Assembly: GCA_965279655.1 (NCBI GenBank)
Contig: OZ257255.1
Coordinates: 4,960,001 to 5,024,000 of the forward strand
Reading direction: 5' to 3'
DNA: 64,000 nt
Source of the DNA: SCTM01 sp965279655
GTDB taxonomy: Bacteria; Pseudomonadota; Alphaproteobacteria; Rhodospirillales; Rhodospirillaceae
A program made the position numbers and the translations under genes. The notes below the pieces were generated by a model that saw only the letters and a program-made list of their open reading frames with translations, made no database searches and was not told the origin of the DNA. Positions within the stretch are counted from its first letter, which is position 1; each line of letters begins with the position of its first letter. Of this stretch, positions 42,154 through 50,621 are shown in pieces.

Positions 42154-42351
42154 TCAATCGTGACGTTTCGTGAATGCGCCGGGCGTGCGCGAGAACGCGC
42201 GCCGGCCGGCGAGATAGCGCAGCGCCACGGTCAGTGCGACCGGCCTGCCGCTCTGGGCCATGGCGGTGTCGGGCGTGCCGGCCGAATAGGGGGCAGCTTC
42301 CGCGGCGTCAGGCCGCAGAGCCTCCGAAAGATAGATGACCTGATGGGTCAT
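42154..42351 (-). CDS. Small hypothetical protein (65 aa)
   Basis: A 65-residue product starting 'MTHQVIYLSEALRPDAAEAA' at ATG 42351, with GAGGAG at about 9 nt spacing. It ends in a basic segment ('RYLAGRRAFSRTPG'). No family is recognised. It lies between the aminotransferase (same strand) and the lux-box. The rest of the 341-bp stretch up to luxI (42352-42692) holds the lux-box and promoter and no further gene that I can support. Confidence 0.4.
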   Translation of the reverse strand: MTHQVIYLSEALRPDAAEAAPYSAGTPDTAMAQSGRPVALTVALRYLAGRRAFSRTPGAFTKRHD

Positions 42352-42604
42352 GACCTGTGCGCTCCTCGTTCCATGCCCGATCCGCTCCGGTCTGGTGCCG
42401 GTCCTGGAGCAGCCGTTCGGGCTTCTCCGGCGCTTTCCGACCACGCAGTTCTGGCGCGGCTGGAAGCAGCAAGATCTCGAGTCGTTTCGTGACAATCCCC
42501 CACCCCGGTTGGATCAGGCAAGTACCTGAAATTCCAAGGTGATTTGGCTGCTGAAAGAAGCATCTCTCCCGCAGCGCCCGGTACAGTGCACACGTTTTTA
42601 AAGG

Positions 42605-42634
42605 GGGTGACCTGTCAGTCCTGACAGGTCACCC
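42605..42634. promoter_or_regulatory. lux-box palindrome (LuxR-type binding site)
   Basis: A 30-bp palindrome in which only the central TC is unpaired. Its core at 42610-42629 reads ACCTGTCAGTCCTGACAGGT, matching the lux/las-box pattern (CTGNCA...TGNCAG). A possible -10 (TATGGT, 42647-42652) puts transcription start near 42659, so the box centre lies about 40 bp upstream, the usual place for LuxR activation. Confidence 0.88.
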
Positions 42635-42692
42635 GGCACTTAACGATATGGTGATGTGTACCCGAAACGATCGCGGCTTTTTCGGGGGCGGC

Positions 42693-43325
42693 ATGCACGC
42701 ATCAATTATCGAAATGCCTGAGACGGGCCTCGACGCATCGCGTCGCCTGGAAGGCATGTTCAAGCTGCGCCACGAGGTCTTCAAGCAACGGCTCGATTGG
42801 GAAGTCGGCTCGCAGAACGGCCGCGAGCGCGACATGTTCGACGATCTCGATCCGGTCTACATCGTGTGCGAGGACGAAGGCGAAGTGCTCGGTACCTGGC
42901 GCCTGCTGCCGACCACCAAGCCGTACATGCTCAAGGACGTGTTCCCGGAACTGCTGTACGGCCAGGCGGCGCCGGAAGCGCCGGACGTGTGGGAGATCAG
43001 CCGCTTTGCCGTCTCGAAGCGCGTGGTCGGCAACGATTCTCTCGGCACCATCAAGCGCGTCACCAATCTCCTGCTCGAGCAGTTGTTCACCTTCGCGGCC
43101 CATCGCGACATCCGCCAGATCGTCGCGGTCGCCGACGTGCGCTTCGAACGCATCCTCAAGCGCTCCGGCCTGCTCACGCACCGCTACGGTCCGCCGCTCC
43201 AGATCGGCGTCACTCGCGCGATCTCCGGTTACGCCGACGTGTCCGACTTGAACTTGCGCCGTCTGCAACTCGGTCTCGCCCCGGACGTGACAGCCGTTCA
43301 CGAAGAGTTCAAGTTGGCGGCCTAG
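42693..43325 (+). CDS. luxI: LuxI-type acyl-homoserine-lactone synthase
   Basis: Makes an N-acyl-homoserine-lactone signal from S-adenosylmethionine and an acyl donor. All invariant LuxI residues are visible in the 210-residue protein: Arg26, Phe30, Trp36 ('KLRHEVFKQRLDW'), Glu45, Asp47, Asp50 ('ERDMFDD'), Arg70 ('GTWRL'), Glu101 and Arg104 ('WEISRF'). The start is ATG 42693 because the in-frame ATG at 42648 falls inside the putative -10. A lux-box lies 64-83 bp upstream, implying positive autoregulation by the LuxR at 44717-45508. A hairpin terminator follows. Acyl chain (or aryl donor) not predictable. Confidence 0.95.
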   Translation: MHASIIEMPETGLDASRRLEGMFKLRHEVFKQRLDWEVGSQNGRERDMFDDLDPVYIVCEDEGEVLGTWRLLPTTKPYMLKDVFPELLYGQAAPEAPDVWEISRFAVSKRVVGNDSLGTIKRVTNLLLEQLFTFAAHRDIRQIVAVADVRFERILKRSGLLTHRYGPPLQIGVTRAISGYADVSDLNLRRLQLGLAPDVTAVHEEFKLAA

Positions 43326-43327
43326 GC

Positions 43328-43352
43328 GGCCGAAGTGCGCCGGCCCTTTTTT
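43328..43352 (+). terminator. Intrinsic terminator between luxI and the P450 gene
   Basis: A 5-bp G+C stem GGCCG/CGGCC with an 8-nt loop, then C and six T residues ending at 43352. It lies directly after the luxI stop and 29 bp before the P450 start, so it could reduce read-through into the P450. Confidence 0.55.
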
Positions 43353-43380
43353 GTTTCTCCGGACGCGAAGCATCTATGAG

Positions 43381-44751
43381 ATGAATTTTAGCTTGTTAAG
43401 CCGCCCCGGCCTGAAGGGGCCGCGGGGGTATCCGATCCTAGGTGTCTGGCCGATGCTGCGGTCGAACACCCTGGGGTTCTTGAAAGAATGTTCGAGAACT
43501 TATGGCGATATCGTACCGTTGAGGCTGCCCATGACCACCGCATATCTGCTGAATCACCCGGCGCACGTCGAACACGTGCTCCAGACCAATTATCGCAACT
43601 ACTCGAAGTGCGCGATGATGGAGCGCATGAAGCCGATCTTCGGCAACGGCCTCGTCACCAGCGACGACGAGCTGTGGGCGCGTCAACGCAAGCTGATGCA
43701 GCCCTCGTTCCATCGTAAGAAGATGGAAGCGCTCGCGCCCGTGATGGCGCAGTGCGTCGTTGAGCACCTCGAGACGTGGCGCCGCCGCGCGAAGTCCGGC
43801 GAGGAGTTCAATCTCTCCGATGACATCTCCTGCCTCACACTCGAGATCGTCCTGCGCACCATGTTCGGGTCCGGTCTCGGCGAAGACGGCGCGTATCTCG
43901 CGCGCTCGCTCGTGCTCGCGAACGAGGTGATCTCCAAGCGCGTGTGGGATCTCACCACGCTGCCCGCGCTCCTGCCGACGAAGAAGAACCGCGAGTTCGA
44001 GAAGTCCGTGAAGTTGCTGCACGGGTTCGTCGACCGCATCGTCGCCGAGCGCCGCAAAACCGGCGTGTTTGGCGAGGATTTACTGGGGATTCTGCTCGAA
44101 GCCTCCGGCGGTACGGCCGAGGACTCCATGAGCGACCGGCAGCTGCGCGACGAAGTCGTCACGCTGATGCTCGCCGGCTACGAGTCGACCGCGACCATGG
44201 TCGCCTGGTCGATTTTCTTCCTGTCACAACATCCCGCGCATCTCGATCGGGTACGCGCGGAGACGGACGACGTGCTGCAGGGGCGCGACCCTGGGGCCGC
44301 GGATCTGAAGGGTCTCGATTATACCCGCCGCGTCATCCAGGAAGTCGGCCGCCTGCGGCCGTCGATCTGGTGGTTCGCCCGCCAGGCCAATGCGGACGAC
44401 CATATCGCAGGCCAGCGCATCAAGGCCGGCACCATGGTGTTCATCTCGCAATACCTGCTGCATACACTGCCGGATATCTGGGAAGACCCGGAGCGCTTTG
44501 ATCCGGACCGCTTCCTGCCGGAGAACGTGGCGCAGCGTTCGCGCTTCGCCTACCTGCCGTTCGGGGCGGGTCCGCGCGTGTGCATCGGCTCAGGCTTCGC
44601 GATGATGGAGATGCAGATCATCCTGCCGATGATCTTCCGTCACTTCAACGTGGCGATCACGTCGAGTCTCAGCCCGGACTTCGGGAACTTCCTGTCGCTG
44701 CGGCCGAACGAGGATTTTACAGCGCGAGCTGGCTTGCGCGTGCGCCACTGA
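43381..44751 (+). CDS. Cytochrome P450 (first, downstream of luxI)
   Basis: A 456-residue monooxygenase: WxxxR (Trp99-Arg103), oxygen-binding I-helix 'AGYEST' (265-270), ExxR 'EVGR' (321-324), 'ERFDPDRFLPE' and heme loop 'FGAGPRVCIG' with ligand Cys401. Its pattern is closer to the CYP102/CYP4-like clade than to the short bacterial CYP107 type. No membrane anchor or fused reductase is present, and no ferredoxin gene is nearby. The ATG at 43381 has no strong ribosome site. The 3' end overlaps the convergent luxR by 35 bp. Substrate unknown. Confidence 0.93.
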   Translation: MNFSLLSRPGLKGPRGYPILGVWPMLRSNTLGFLKECSRTYGDIVPLRLPMTTAYLLNHPAHVEHVLQTNYRNYSKCAMMERMKPIFGNGLVTSDDELWARQRKLMQPSFHRKKMEALAPVMAQCVVEHLETWRRRAKSGEEFNLSDDISCLTLEIVLRTMFGSGLGEDGAYLARSLVLANEVISKRVWDLTTLPALLPTKKNREFEKSVKLLHGFVDRIVAERRKTGVFGEDLLGILLEASGGTAEDSMSDRQLRDEVVTLMLAGYESTATMVAWSIFFLSQHPAHLDRVRAETDDVLQGRDPGAADLKGLDYTRRVIQEVGRLRPSIWWFARQANADDHIAGQRIKAGTMVFISQYLLHTLPDIWEDPERFDPDRFLPENVAQRSRFAYLPFGAGPRVCIGSGFAMMEMQIILPMIFRHFNVAITSSLSPDFGNFLSLRPNEDFTARAGLRVRH

Positions 44752-45508
44752 TATGGCCGCTGAGGAGTCCGAGATTGACCGCCTTCGCAGCCGCATGCGT
44801 CTTATTGTGAACGCCGAACTTCGTCATAATATTGCGAAGGTGGAAATTCACGGTGCGCTCGGAAATATGAACGATCTGACCGATTTCCCAGGCGGTCTTC
44901 CCGTCGACCGTCCACTTGAGAATCTCGATCTCGCGGCTGGTGAGCGGGATGGGGGGCGGAGCTTCCGTCTGTTTCCCGAGGGTACGCTGCGCCGCGTCGT
45001 GAAAGTGGTGAGCGATGACCTGGAGATCGTACGCATGGAGATCCATGAGGCGGGTGAACTCGCGGTCGCTTTCCGGGGAACACACCATCATCAGGCCAAG
45101 CTCGCCGCCCGGGCCGTGGATCGGAATGGTGTAACCGCGGCAAATGCCGTTCTCCCAGGCGTCCTCCATGAACAACGATTCCTCATGGGAACGGCTGTTG
45201 AGCAGGAAGGTCTCGGACCACTGGACCGGTAAGCGGCTGGAGAAGCACTCGCGCGCCACCGGATCGGCCTTGGCGTAATTCTGTTGGATGTAGTGGAGGT
45301 CCCAGTCGGGCCGGTTGGTCAGGTGGATGTACTGCGGCGCGATATCGGCAAGCTGGTTCTCTTTCACCGCGTCGACCTTGATGCCGACGTAGGAGAACTG
45401 GCCGAAACCGGCGCCGCGCAGGAAGCCATCGAGCGCGGACGTGAAGTCGCCCGCGGTCCGAAGCCCCGGCAGTCCGGAGATGAAATCCTTCAGCGGCAGT
45501 GATGCCAT
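44717..45508 (-). CDS. luxR: LuxR-type acyl-homoserine-lactone receptor/regulator
   Basis: A 263-residue regulator with an N-terminal autoinducer-binding domain and C-terminal LuxR helix-turn-helix. The six ligand-pocket residues of TraR (W57, Y61, D70, P71, W85, G113) occur with identical spacing as Trp69, Tyr73, Asp82, Pro83, Trp97 and Gly125. The DNA-binding residues Glu193, Leu197 and Gly203 also keep their spacing ('LTSREIEILKWTVDGKTAWE'). It should bind the signal made by the neighbouring synthase and act at the lux-box at 42605. ATG 45508 is chosen because upstream codons lack a ribosome site and homology. It is divergent from the second P450. Confidence 0.95.
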   Translation of the reverse strand: MASLPLKDFISGLPGLRTAGDFTSALDGFLRGAGFGQFSYVGIKVDAVKENQLADIAPQYIHLTNRPDWDLHYIQQNYAKADPVARECFSSRLPVQWSETFLLNSRSHEESLFMEDAWENGICRGYTIPIHGPGGELGLMMVCSPESDREFTRLMDLHAYDLQVIAHHFHDAAQRTLGKQTEAPPPIPLTSREIEILKWTVDGKTAWEIGQIVHISERTVNFHLRNIMTKFGVHNKTHAAAKAVNLGLLSGHISGARASQLAL

Positions 45509-45575
45509 TTGAGTCCCAAAGACGCCGTCAGGGTCATTACTAGCCCGACATTCAGCGTCTGCCCCATTGCTGAGT

Positions 45576-45588
45576 ATTGTTGGACAAT
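45576..45588. promoter_or_regulatory. Short dyad in luxR/P450 divergent region
   Basis: ATTGT and ACAAT arms around TGG, in the middle of the 149-bp region between divergent luxR and the second P450. It does not match the lux-box, so if functional it would bind another regulator. Confidence 0.3.
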
Positions 45589-45657
45589 CGGGGAAGAGAA
45601 TCAACACACCCGAAACCAACTCAAATTGCGTTTCGGAATCAGGGGGTTATAGGTGAA

Positions 45658-46890
45658 ATGACACAGCCGGAACCGTCGGCGCCGCTGCTGGATTTGGCCT
45701 CGCCGGCCTTCCTGCGGATGCCTTATCCCGCCTATGACCGCCTGCGGACGGTCGAACCCGTACACAGGCTGCCGTGGGGATTCATCGTCCTCAGTCGCCA
45801 TGACGACATAACGTTCGCACTTAAGGACAAGCGCTTCGGGAAGACGTTCGCCGAGCGCATGGAGCTGCGCAACGGCCCGGAGGTGATGAGCGAGCCGGTC
45901 TTCCGCAGCATGGGCAAGTGGATGATGTGGGTGAACCCGCCCGATCACACGCGCCTGCGCGGGCTCATGAGCAAAGCCTTCGGCGCGCGGCGCGTGGCCG
46001 ACATGCGCCCGCGCATTCAGAAAATCGTCGACGACGCCATCGACCGCATGCTGCCCAAGGGCGGCGCGGATCTGATTTCGGACTTCGCCTTCACGCTGCC
46101 CATCGGCGTCATCTGCGACATGCTGGGTATTCCCTTGGCGGATTCCCACATGTTCATCGCCGCGGTGCAGAACACCGCCAAGCTCATGGATCCTGTGCCG
46201 CTCAGCCGCGCGGAGATCGACGAGGCGAACGATCACTTCAATCTCATGGCGGACTATTTCGAACGCCTGTTCGAACAGCGCCGCCAAAACCCCGGCGACG
46301 ATCTCACCTCCGCGCTCATCGCCGCGTCCGAGGAAGGCGATGCGAAGCTGAGCAAGGAGGAACTCACCGCCAACATCATCCAGCTTTTCACCGCCGGCCA
46401 CGAGACCAGCATCAACCTGATCGGCAACGGCCTGCTCGCGCTTCATCAGTATCCGGATCAGCTGAAGCTCCTGCGCGAGGATCCGTCCCTGCTGGAGAAC
46501 GCGGTGGAGGAATTGTTGCGCTACGACTCGCCGGTGCAGGCGGCGGGGCGCGACGCGAATACGGATGTGGAGATCAACGGCGTGCCCATCGCCAAGGGCG
46601 AGGCGATCGTCTGCCTGCTCGGCGCGGGGAATCGCGATCCGGACGCGCATACCGATCCAGACCGTTTGGACATCAAGCGCCGGAATATCCGCCACCTCTC
46701 CTTCGGTGGCGGCAGCCGTTACTGCATTGGCGCGCAGTTGGCCCGTATTGAAGCAGAAGTTGCATTCGCAACACTTCTGAAACGATTGCCAAACTTGCAG
46801 ATCGACAATCTCGACAACCCTGACTGGCGGTTGACGTTCGTGATCCGCAGTTTGAACACGTTGCCCGCGCGCTGGAGCTCCGCGCGCTAA
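45658..46890 (+). CDS. Cytochrome P450 (second, CYP107-like class)
   Basis: A 410-residue soluble bacterial P450: 'NPPDHTRLRGLMSKAF' (93-108), I-helix 'AGHETS' (246-251), ExxR 'ELLR' (285-288) and heme loop 'FGGGSRYCIG' with ligand Cys356. This is the class that receives electrons from a ferredoxin, which is not encoded nearby. It belongs to a different clade from the first P450, so the pair is not a recent duplication. ATG 45658 is chosen over an upstream in-frame start at 45577. It is followed by a TonB receptor gene on the same strand. Confidence 0.94.
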   Translation: MTQPEPSAPLLDLASPAFLRMPYPAYDRLRTVEPVHRLPWGFIVLSRHDDITFALKDKRFGKTFAERMELRNGPEVMSEPVFRSMGKWMMWVNPPDHTRLRGLMSKAFGARRVADMRPRIQKIVDDAIDRMLPKGGADLISDFAFTLPIGVICDMLGIPLADSHMFIAAVQNTAKLMDPVPLSRAEIDEANDHFNLMADYFERLFEQRRQNPGDDLTSALIAASEEGDAKLSKEELTANIIQLFTAGHETSINLIGNGLLALHQYPDQLKLLREDPSLLENAVEELLRYDSPVQAAGRDANTDVEINGVPIAKGEAIVCLLGAGNRDPDAHTDPDRLDIKRRNIRHLSFGGGSRYCIGAQLARIEAEVAFATLLKRLPNLQIDNLDNPDWRLTFVIRSLNTLPARWSSAR

Positions 46891-46972
46891 CAATTCCATA
46901 GCGGCCACGTTACCTCGGGTGTATCTGTTTCGGCTCTTAACGACCACCACTTACGACCAAACGGGGGGATCC

Positions 46973-49243
46973 GTGGACGTGGGGGCTAAGCCGACGCGAC
47001 AAACGCGCGGCGCGATCATTGCTGTCATTCTCGCGACATGTGGATCGGCGCAAGTCTTCGCCGCGCCGATCGAAGAGATCGTCGTGACCGCACGCAAGCG
47101 TGTGGAATCGCTCAGCGCCGTGCCGCAAACCATCACTGCCTACAGCGGCGAGGACTTGGCCGCGCGCCAGATTTTCACCAGCGGCGAGATCGCGTCGCAA
47201 ACGCCCAATCTCATGTGGCATTCGATTTTCGGCTTCTCATCGCCGCAGATTTTCCTGCGCGGCATCGGCAACACGACGTTCAACGCCAACCAGGCCAATC
47301 CCGTCGGCGTGCACGTGGACGGCGTCTATCAGGGCTCGAGCCTCACCTACGGCTTCGGCCTGCTCGACGTCGAACGGGTGGAGATCCTGAAAGGGCCGCA
47401 AGGCACGCTGTTCGGCCGCAATACCACCGGCGGCGTGGTGAACTTCATCACCCGCAAGCCCGAGATCGGCGAGAACGCCGGATCGCTCACCGCCACCGCC
47501 GGCAATTTCAATCAGGCCGACGTCGAAGCGGTGGCGAACGTGGCTGCCGGCGACAAGGCCGCGCTGCGCTTCTCCGCGCTCACACTCAATCGCGACGGCT
47601 ATGTCGCCAATCGCGTGCCCACCAGCGGCACGATCAACCAAGGCAAGGTGCGCCTGTGGTCGGGCCGCGTCCAAGGCCGCGTGCTCGCCGGCGATGCGTT
47701 CGACATCCTGTTCGAGGCGCACGGCGGCCGCCTGCGCAGCGACGTGATGCCGGGCAAGCAGATCGGTGTGAATTGTCCGCCGGGTCTCGCGCATCCCGGC
47801 ATCGGCCAGTGCACTGATTTCTTCGGCTTCCGCGACACGCCGAATCTGCGCGAAAGCTTCACGAACATCCGCGCCTTCGACAATGTCGACACCGCCGGCG
47901 CCAACGCGTCGGTGACTTGGCACGGTCCCGGCTTCGATGTGGTCTCGCAGACCAACTACGATGCCAACACCCGCAAGCTCATCACCGATCCCGATTCCGC
48001 GCCCTTGCCGGAAGTGAAGGCCAGCGTGGCGTCGCGCTTTCATCAGGTCAGCCAGGAAGTGCGCGCGCTGTCCACGGGCGACACGCGCTTGAACTGGATC
48101 GTCGGCGGCACCTTCTACCGCCACCAGCTCACGGCGTTTCAGAACTTCACCCTCAACGCCTTCGGCCCCGGTGTGCTCTCGCGCTTCTTTCCGGTGCAGG
48201 AAGGCGTCGCCGCGCGCCTCGTGCAGGGCACCACCAACAAGGCCCTGTTCGGCGAAGCGACCTACGACTTTACGCCGGAGCTGTCCCTGACGGTCGGCGC
48301 AAGGTGGACTGACGATCGGCGCACGGCGGATTCCTCGGCTTTCCTGTTCAACGCCACGGGCCTCGCCCAGGTGTTCGTGGATGAAACCACCGCCAACCGG
48401 CGTCTGCTCGTACGCACGATTCCGCCCATGATGTTGGCGCGGGAATGGAGGAAGTGGAGCGGCCGCGGCATCCTCAGCTATCGCATCGACGGCAATGCGC
48501 TGGTCTATGCCGGCGTCGCGCGCGGCTTCAAGGGCGGCGACTACAACGGCGGCGCCTTGTTCTCGCCGGCGGAAGCCAACATCGTCGATCCGGAGTACGT
48601 CACCTCCTACGAAGCCGGGGTGAAGGGCACGTTCGCGGACCGCCGCGTGTCCTATAGCCTCGCCGCCTTCGCATATGACTTCACCAATCAGCAGGTCTCG
48701 CTGGTTATTCCCGGCTCCTCCGGCGCGCTCCAAAGCCTGTCCAACGCCGGCAAGTCGCGGGTGAGGGGCGTGGAAGGCGAACTCAGCGTGAGCGCCACGG
48801 AACCGCTGTTCCTGCAGGCCAAGTTCGGCTTCCTGGATGCGAAGTTCGTCCGCTTCCAGCTCGATCCCGCCAATCCCGCCACCAACTACGCCAACAACCG
48901 CCTGGCCTCGTCGCCGCGCTTCAGCTTCAACGCGCTGGCGAAGTACACCATGGCGCTGGGCAACGGCATGAACCTCTCCCTCAGCGGAGACGCCGCCTAC
49001 AAGGGCGCGCACTACTTTACCGCCGACAACAACCCGGCGATGTATCAGACCGGCTATTGGCTGCTCGGCGCGGACATCGCGCTGTCGCTCCGTGACGACC
49101 GCTACACCCTCAAGGCCTGGGTCAAGAACGCCGGCGACAAGAAGTACGCCGCCTCCGGCGTCGCCACGACGGGCTTCGGCTACATGGAACTGGTGACGGG
49201 CCTGCCGCGCACGTATGGCCTGACGGCGTCGGCTAAGTTTTAA
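46973..49243 (+). CDS. TonB-dependent outer-membrane receptor
   Basis: A 756-residue outer-membrane receptor of the catechol/complex-substrate type widespread in alphaproteobacteria. The signal peptide ends near 'GSAQVFA'; the TonB box 'EEIVVTARK' follows; the plug has 'RGIGNTTFNANQ' and 'VERVEILKGPQGTLFGRNTT'. The barrel ends with 'TYGLTASAKF', a normal C-terminal Phe signature. GTG 46973 is selected because GGGGGG precedes it. It lies 82 bp after the second P450 and may import the substrate or product of the P450s. Ligand unknown. Confidence 0.93.
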   Translation: MDVGAKPTRQTRGAIIAVILATCGSAQVFAAPIEEIVVTARKRVESLSAVPQTITAYSGEDLAARQIFTSGEIASQTPNLMWHSIFGFSSPQIFLRGIGNTTFNANQANPVGVHVDGVYQGSSLTYGFGLLDVERVEILKGPQGTLFGRNTTGGVVNFITRKPEIGENAGSLTATAGNFNQADVEAVANVAAGDKAALRFSALTLNRDGYVANRVPTSGTINQGKVRLWSGRVQGRVLAGDAFDILFEAHGGRLRSDVMPGKQIGVNCPPGLAHPGIGQCTDFFGFRDTPNLRESFTNIRAFDNVDTAGANASVTWHGPGFDVVSQTNYDANTRKLITDPDSAPLPEVKASVASRFHQVSQEVRALSTGDTRLNWIVGGTFYRHQLTAFQNFTLNAFGPGVLSRFFPVQEGVAARLVQGTTNKALFGEATYDFTPELSLTVGARWTDDRRTADSSAFLFNATGLAQVFVDETTANRRLLVRTIPPMMLAREWRKWSGRGILSYRIDGNALVYAGVARGFKGGDYNGGALFSPAEANIVDPEYVTSYEAGVKGTFADRRVSYSLAAFAYDFTNQQVSLVIPGSSGALQSLSNAGKSRVRGVEGELSVSATEPLFLQAKFGFLDAKFVRFQLDPANPATNYANNRLASSPRFSFNALAKYTMALGNGMNLSLSGDAAYKGAHYFTADNNPAMYQTGYWLLGADIALSLRDDRYTLKAWVKNAGDKKYAASGVATTGFGYMELVTGLPRTYGLTASAKF

Positions 49244-49911
49244 CGCCGAGAATATCGCGCTATTAGTTCCTCCAAGATGGCCAGTCGTCGCGCCAGGAAG
49301 TTGAGTTGGCGCGCATGCTCCACATTGTAGGCGTGGTCCCATAGCTCGGTCCTTATGACGCCGAGCAAATGGAAGGCCAGATAGTCGGCCTCTTCAAAAT
49401 GCGCCTTGAGGTGATTTTCAACACGGCGCAGCCAATCATCGCTTTGCTGCTGCCACGATGCCAAATCCGCGTCGCTCTGCACGTGACCGTTCAGGATGTC
49501 GGTGATCGCTTCAGCCCTTAGCCGGGCGAGTTCGTTTACTCGCGTAGCCCGGCGACGATATTCCGTCAGTACGCTCGCTATAATCTGGTTGAGCACCGCA
49601 GCAACAGCGGCGAGGGAAATGGCGGTGGCTATCAGTGGCACGAAGTCTCTCGTACTACTCCAAACGCCTCCGATCATGTCCTCGACACTGCTGCCGTACT
49701 TCGCCGCAACACCTGCTAGGAACTCATAGATCGGAATTGCCCCATCGGTAATGACGAGGCGTGCAGCCCAAACCGTCAAGGCCAGGCAAATAAGCCATAC
49801 CAAGGCACGTGCGACCCGCTTGCCGCACACCTCTTCGATCTTCTCTAGAATTCGACTGAGACCCAAATCCATCTCGACCGTCCCTAACAGGTACGAGATT
49901 GAGGGTATCAT
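49240..49911 (-). CDS. Membrane protein of unknown function, lower GC
   Basis: A 223-residue protein with two hydrophobic segments ('ALVWLICLALTVWAARLVI' and 'FVPLIATAISLAAVAAVL') followed by a helical cytoplasmic region ('NELARLRAEAITDILNGHVQ') and a C-terminal helix bundle. No family is recognised. The base composition is visibly lower in G+C than both neighbours, which hints at recent acquisition. Its stop overlaps the TonB receptor stop by 4 nt. A start at the internal Met14 is possible. Confidence 0.6.
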   Translation of the reverse strand: MIPSISYLLGTVEMDLGLSRILEKIEEVCGKRVARALVWLICLALTVWAARLVITDGAIPIYEFLAGVAAKYGSSVEDMIGGVWSSTRDFVPLIATAISLAAVAAVLNQIIASVLTEYRRRATRVNELARLRAEAITDILNGHVQSDADLASWQQQSDDWLRRVENHLKAHFEEADYLAFHLLGVIRTELWDHAYNVEHARQLNFLARRLAILEELIARYSRR

Positions 49912-49949
49912 TTGGGCAGCCCGCCCGTAATCGTTTCACGCAGTCCGCG

Positions 49950-50621
49950 CTAGGCGGTATACGCCCGCAAAAACATATCCACCGCCGCCTCGACCCACGG
50001 CCGGTCTTCCTCCGGCGTGGCTGGCTTGAGCAGGCCGCAGGCGTTGCGCAACAGACGATCGCCGACGACCAGGTTGCAGAAGTGCGCCGCCGCGGTTGCC
50101 GGATCGGCCACGTCGATGCGCCCGGCCGCCTTTTCCTCAGCGAGATAGGCGGCAACCAGCTTCTTCCCGCGATCGGGGCCTTCCTCGAACAAGCTGCGCG
50201 CGAGCTCGGGATTTTGTCCGCCTTCGGCAAGCATCAACCGAATGCCGCCGCCGATCTCCGCCAGCGCATTGGTCTTGGTCATGTTCATGGCCATGGCCAG
50301 AAGGGTATCGCGCAGGTGCCCGTCGTGGGCCGAGGGGTCGAACAGGGGCGCGGTGATGCGGGTGGTGAAGTCACCGACGATGGCGCGCCAGAGACCCTCT
50401 TTGTTCCCGAACAGCCGGTAGACCGTGGCGAGCGAGCCGCCCGATTTGGCCACCACCTGCTCCAGGCTGGTGGCGGCATAACCCTGCTGTAAAAACAACG
50501 CTTTAGCCGCCTTTACAATTTCGCCCCGGCGTTCGTCCACGCCCAGGCGCGTGCGTTTCGGTGCCGCCCGCTTGCTGCGAGTTGCATGGCCGCTATTCAC
50601 GGATTTTGCATTGCGCTTCAT
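49950..50621 (-). CDS. TetR family transcriptional repressor
   Basis: A 223-residue regulator: N-terminal basic leader, helix-turn-helix 'AAKALFLQQGYAATSLEQVV' and 'GGSLATVYRLFGNKEGLWRA', then a ligand-binding helical domain of AcrR-like type. It is divergent from the RND efflux genes, with an inverted repeat in the shared 63-bp region, so it most likely represses that pump. The inducing compound is unknown. Confidence 0.94.
   Translation of the reverse strand: MKRNAKSVNSGHATRSKRAAPKRTRLGVDERRGEIVKAAKALFLQQGYAATSLEQVVAKSGGSLATVYRLFGNKEGLWRAIVGDFTTRITAPLFDPSAHDGHLRDTLLAMAMNMTKTNALAEIGGGIRLMLAEGGQNPELARSLFEEGPDRGKKLVAAYLAEEKAAGRIDVADPATAAAHFCNLVVGDRLLRNACGLLKPATPEEDRPWVEAAVDMFLRAYTA

Noticed and set aside
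42648..42692. Longer luxI start at ATG 42648
   Set aside because: This ATG lies within the proposed -10 hexamer and adds residues not found in LuxI proteins; ATG 42693 is better.
47237..49342. 701-codon open frame on the minus strand
   Set aside because: It is antisense to the TonB receptor gene, with shadow-type composition and no start signal.
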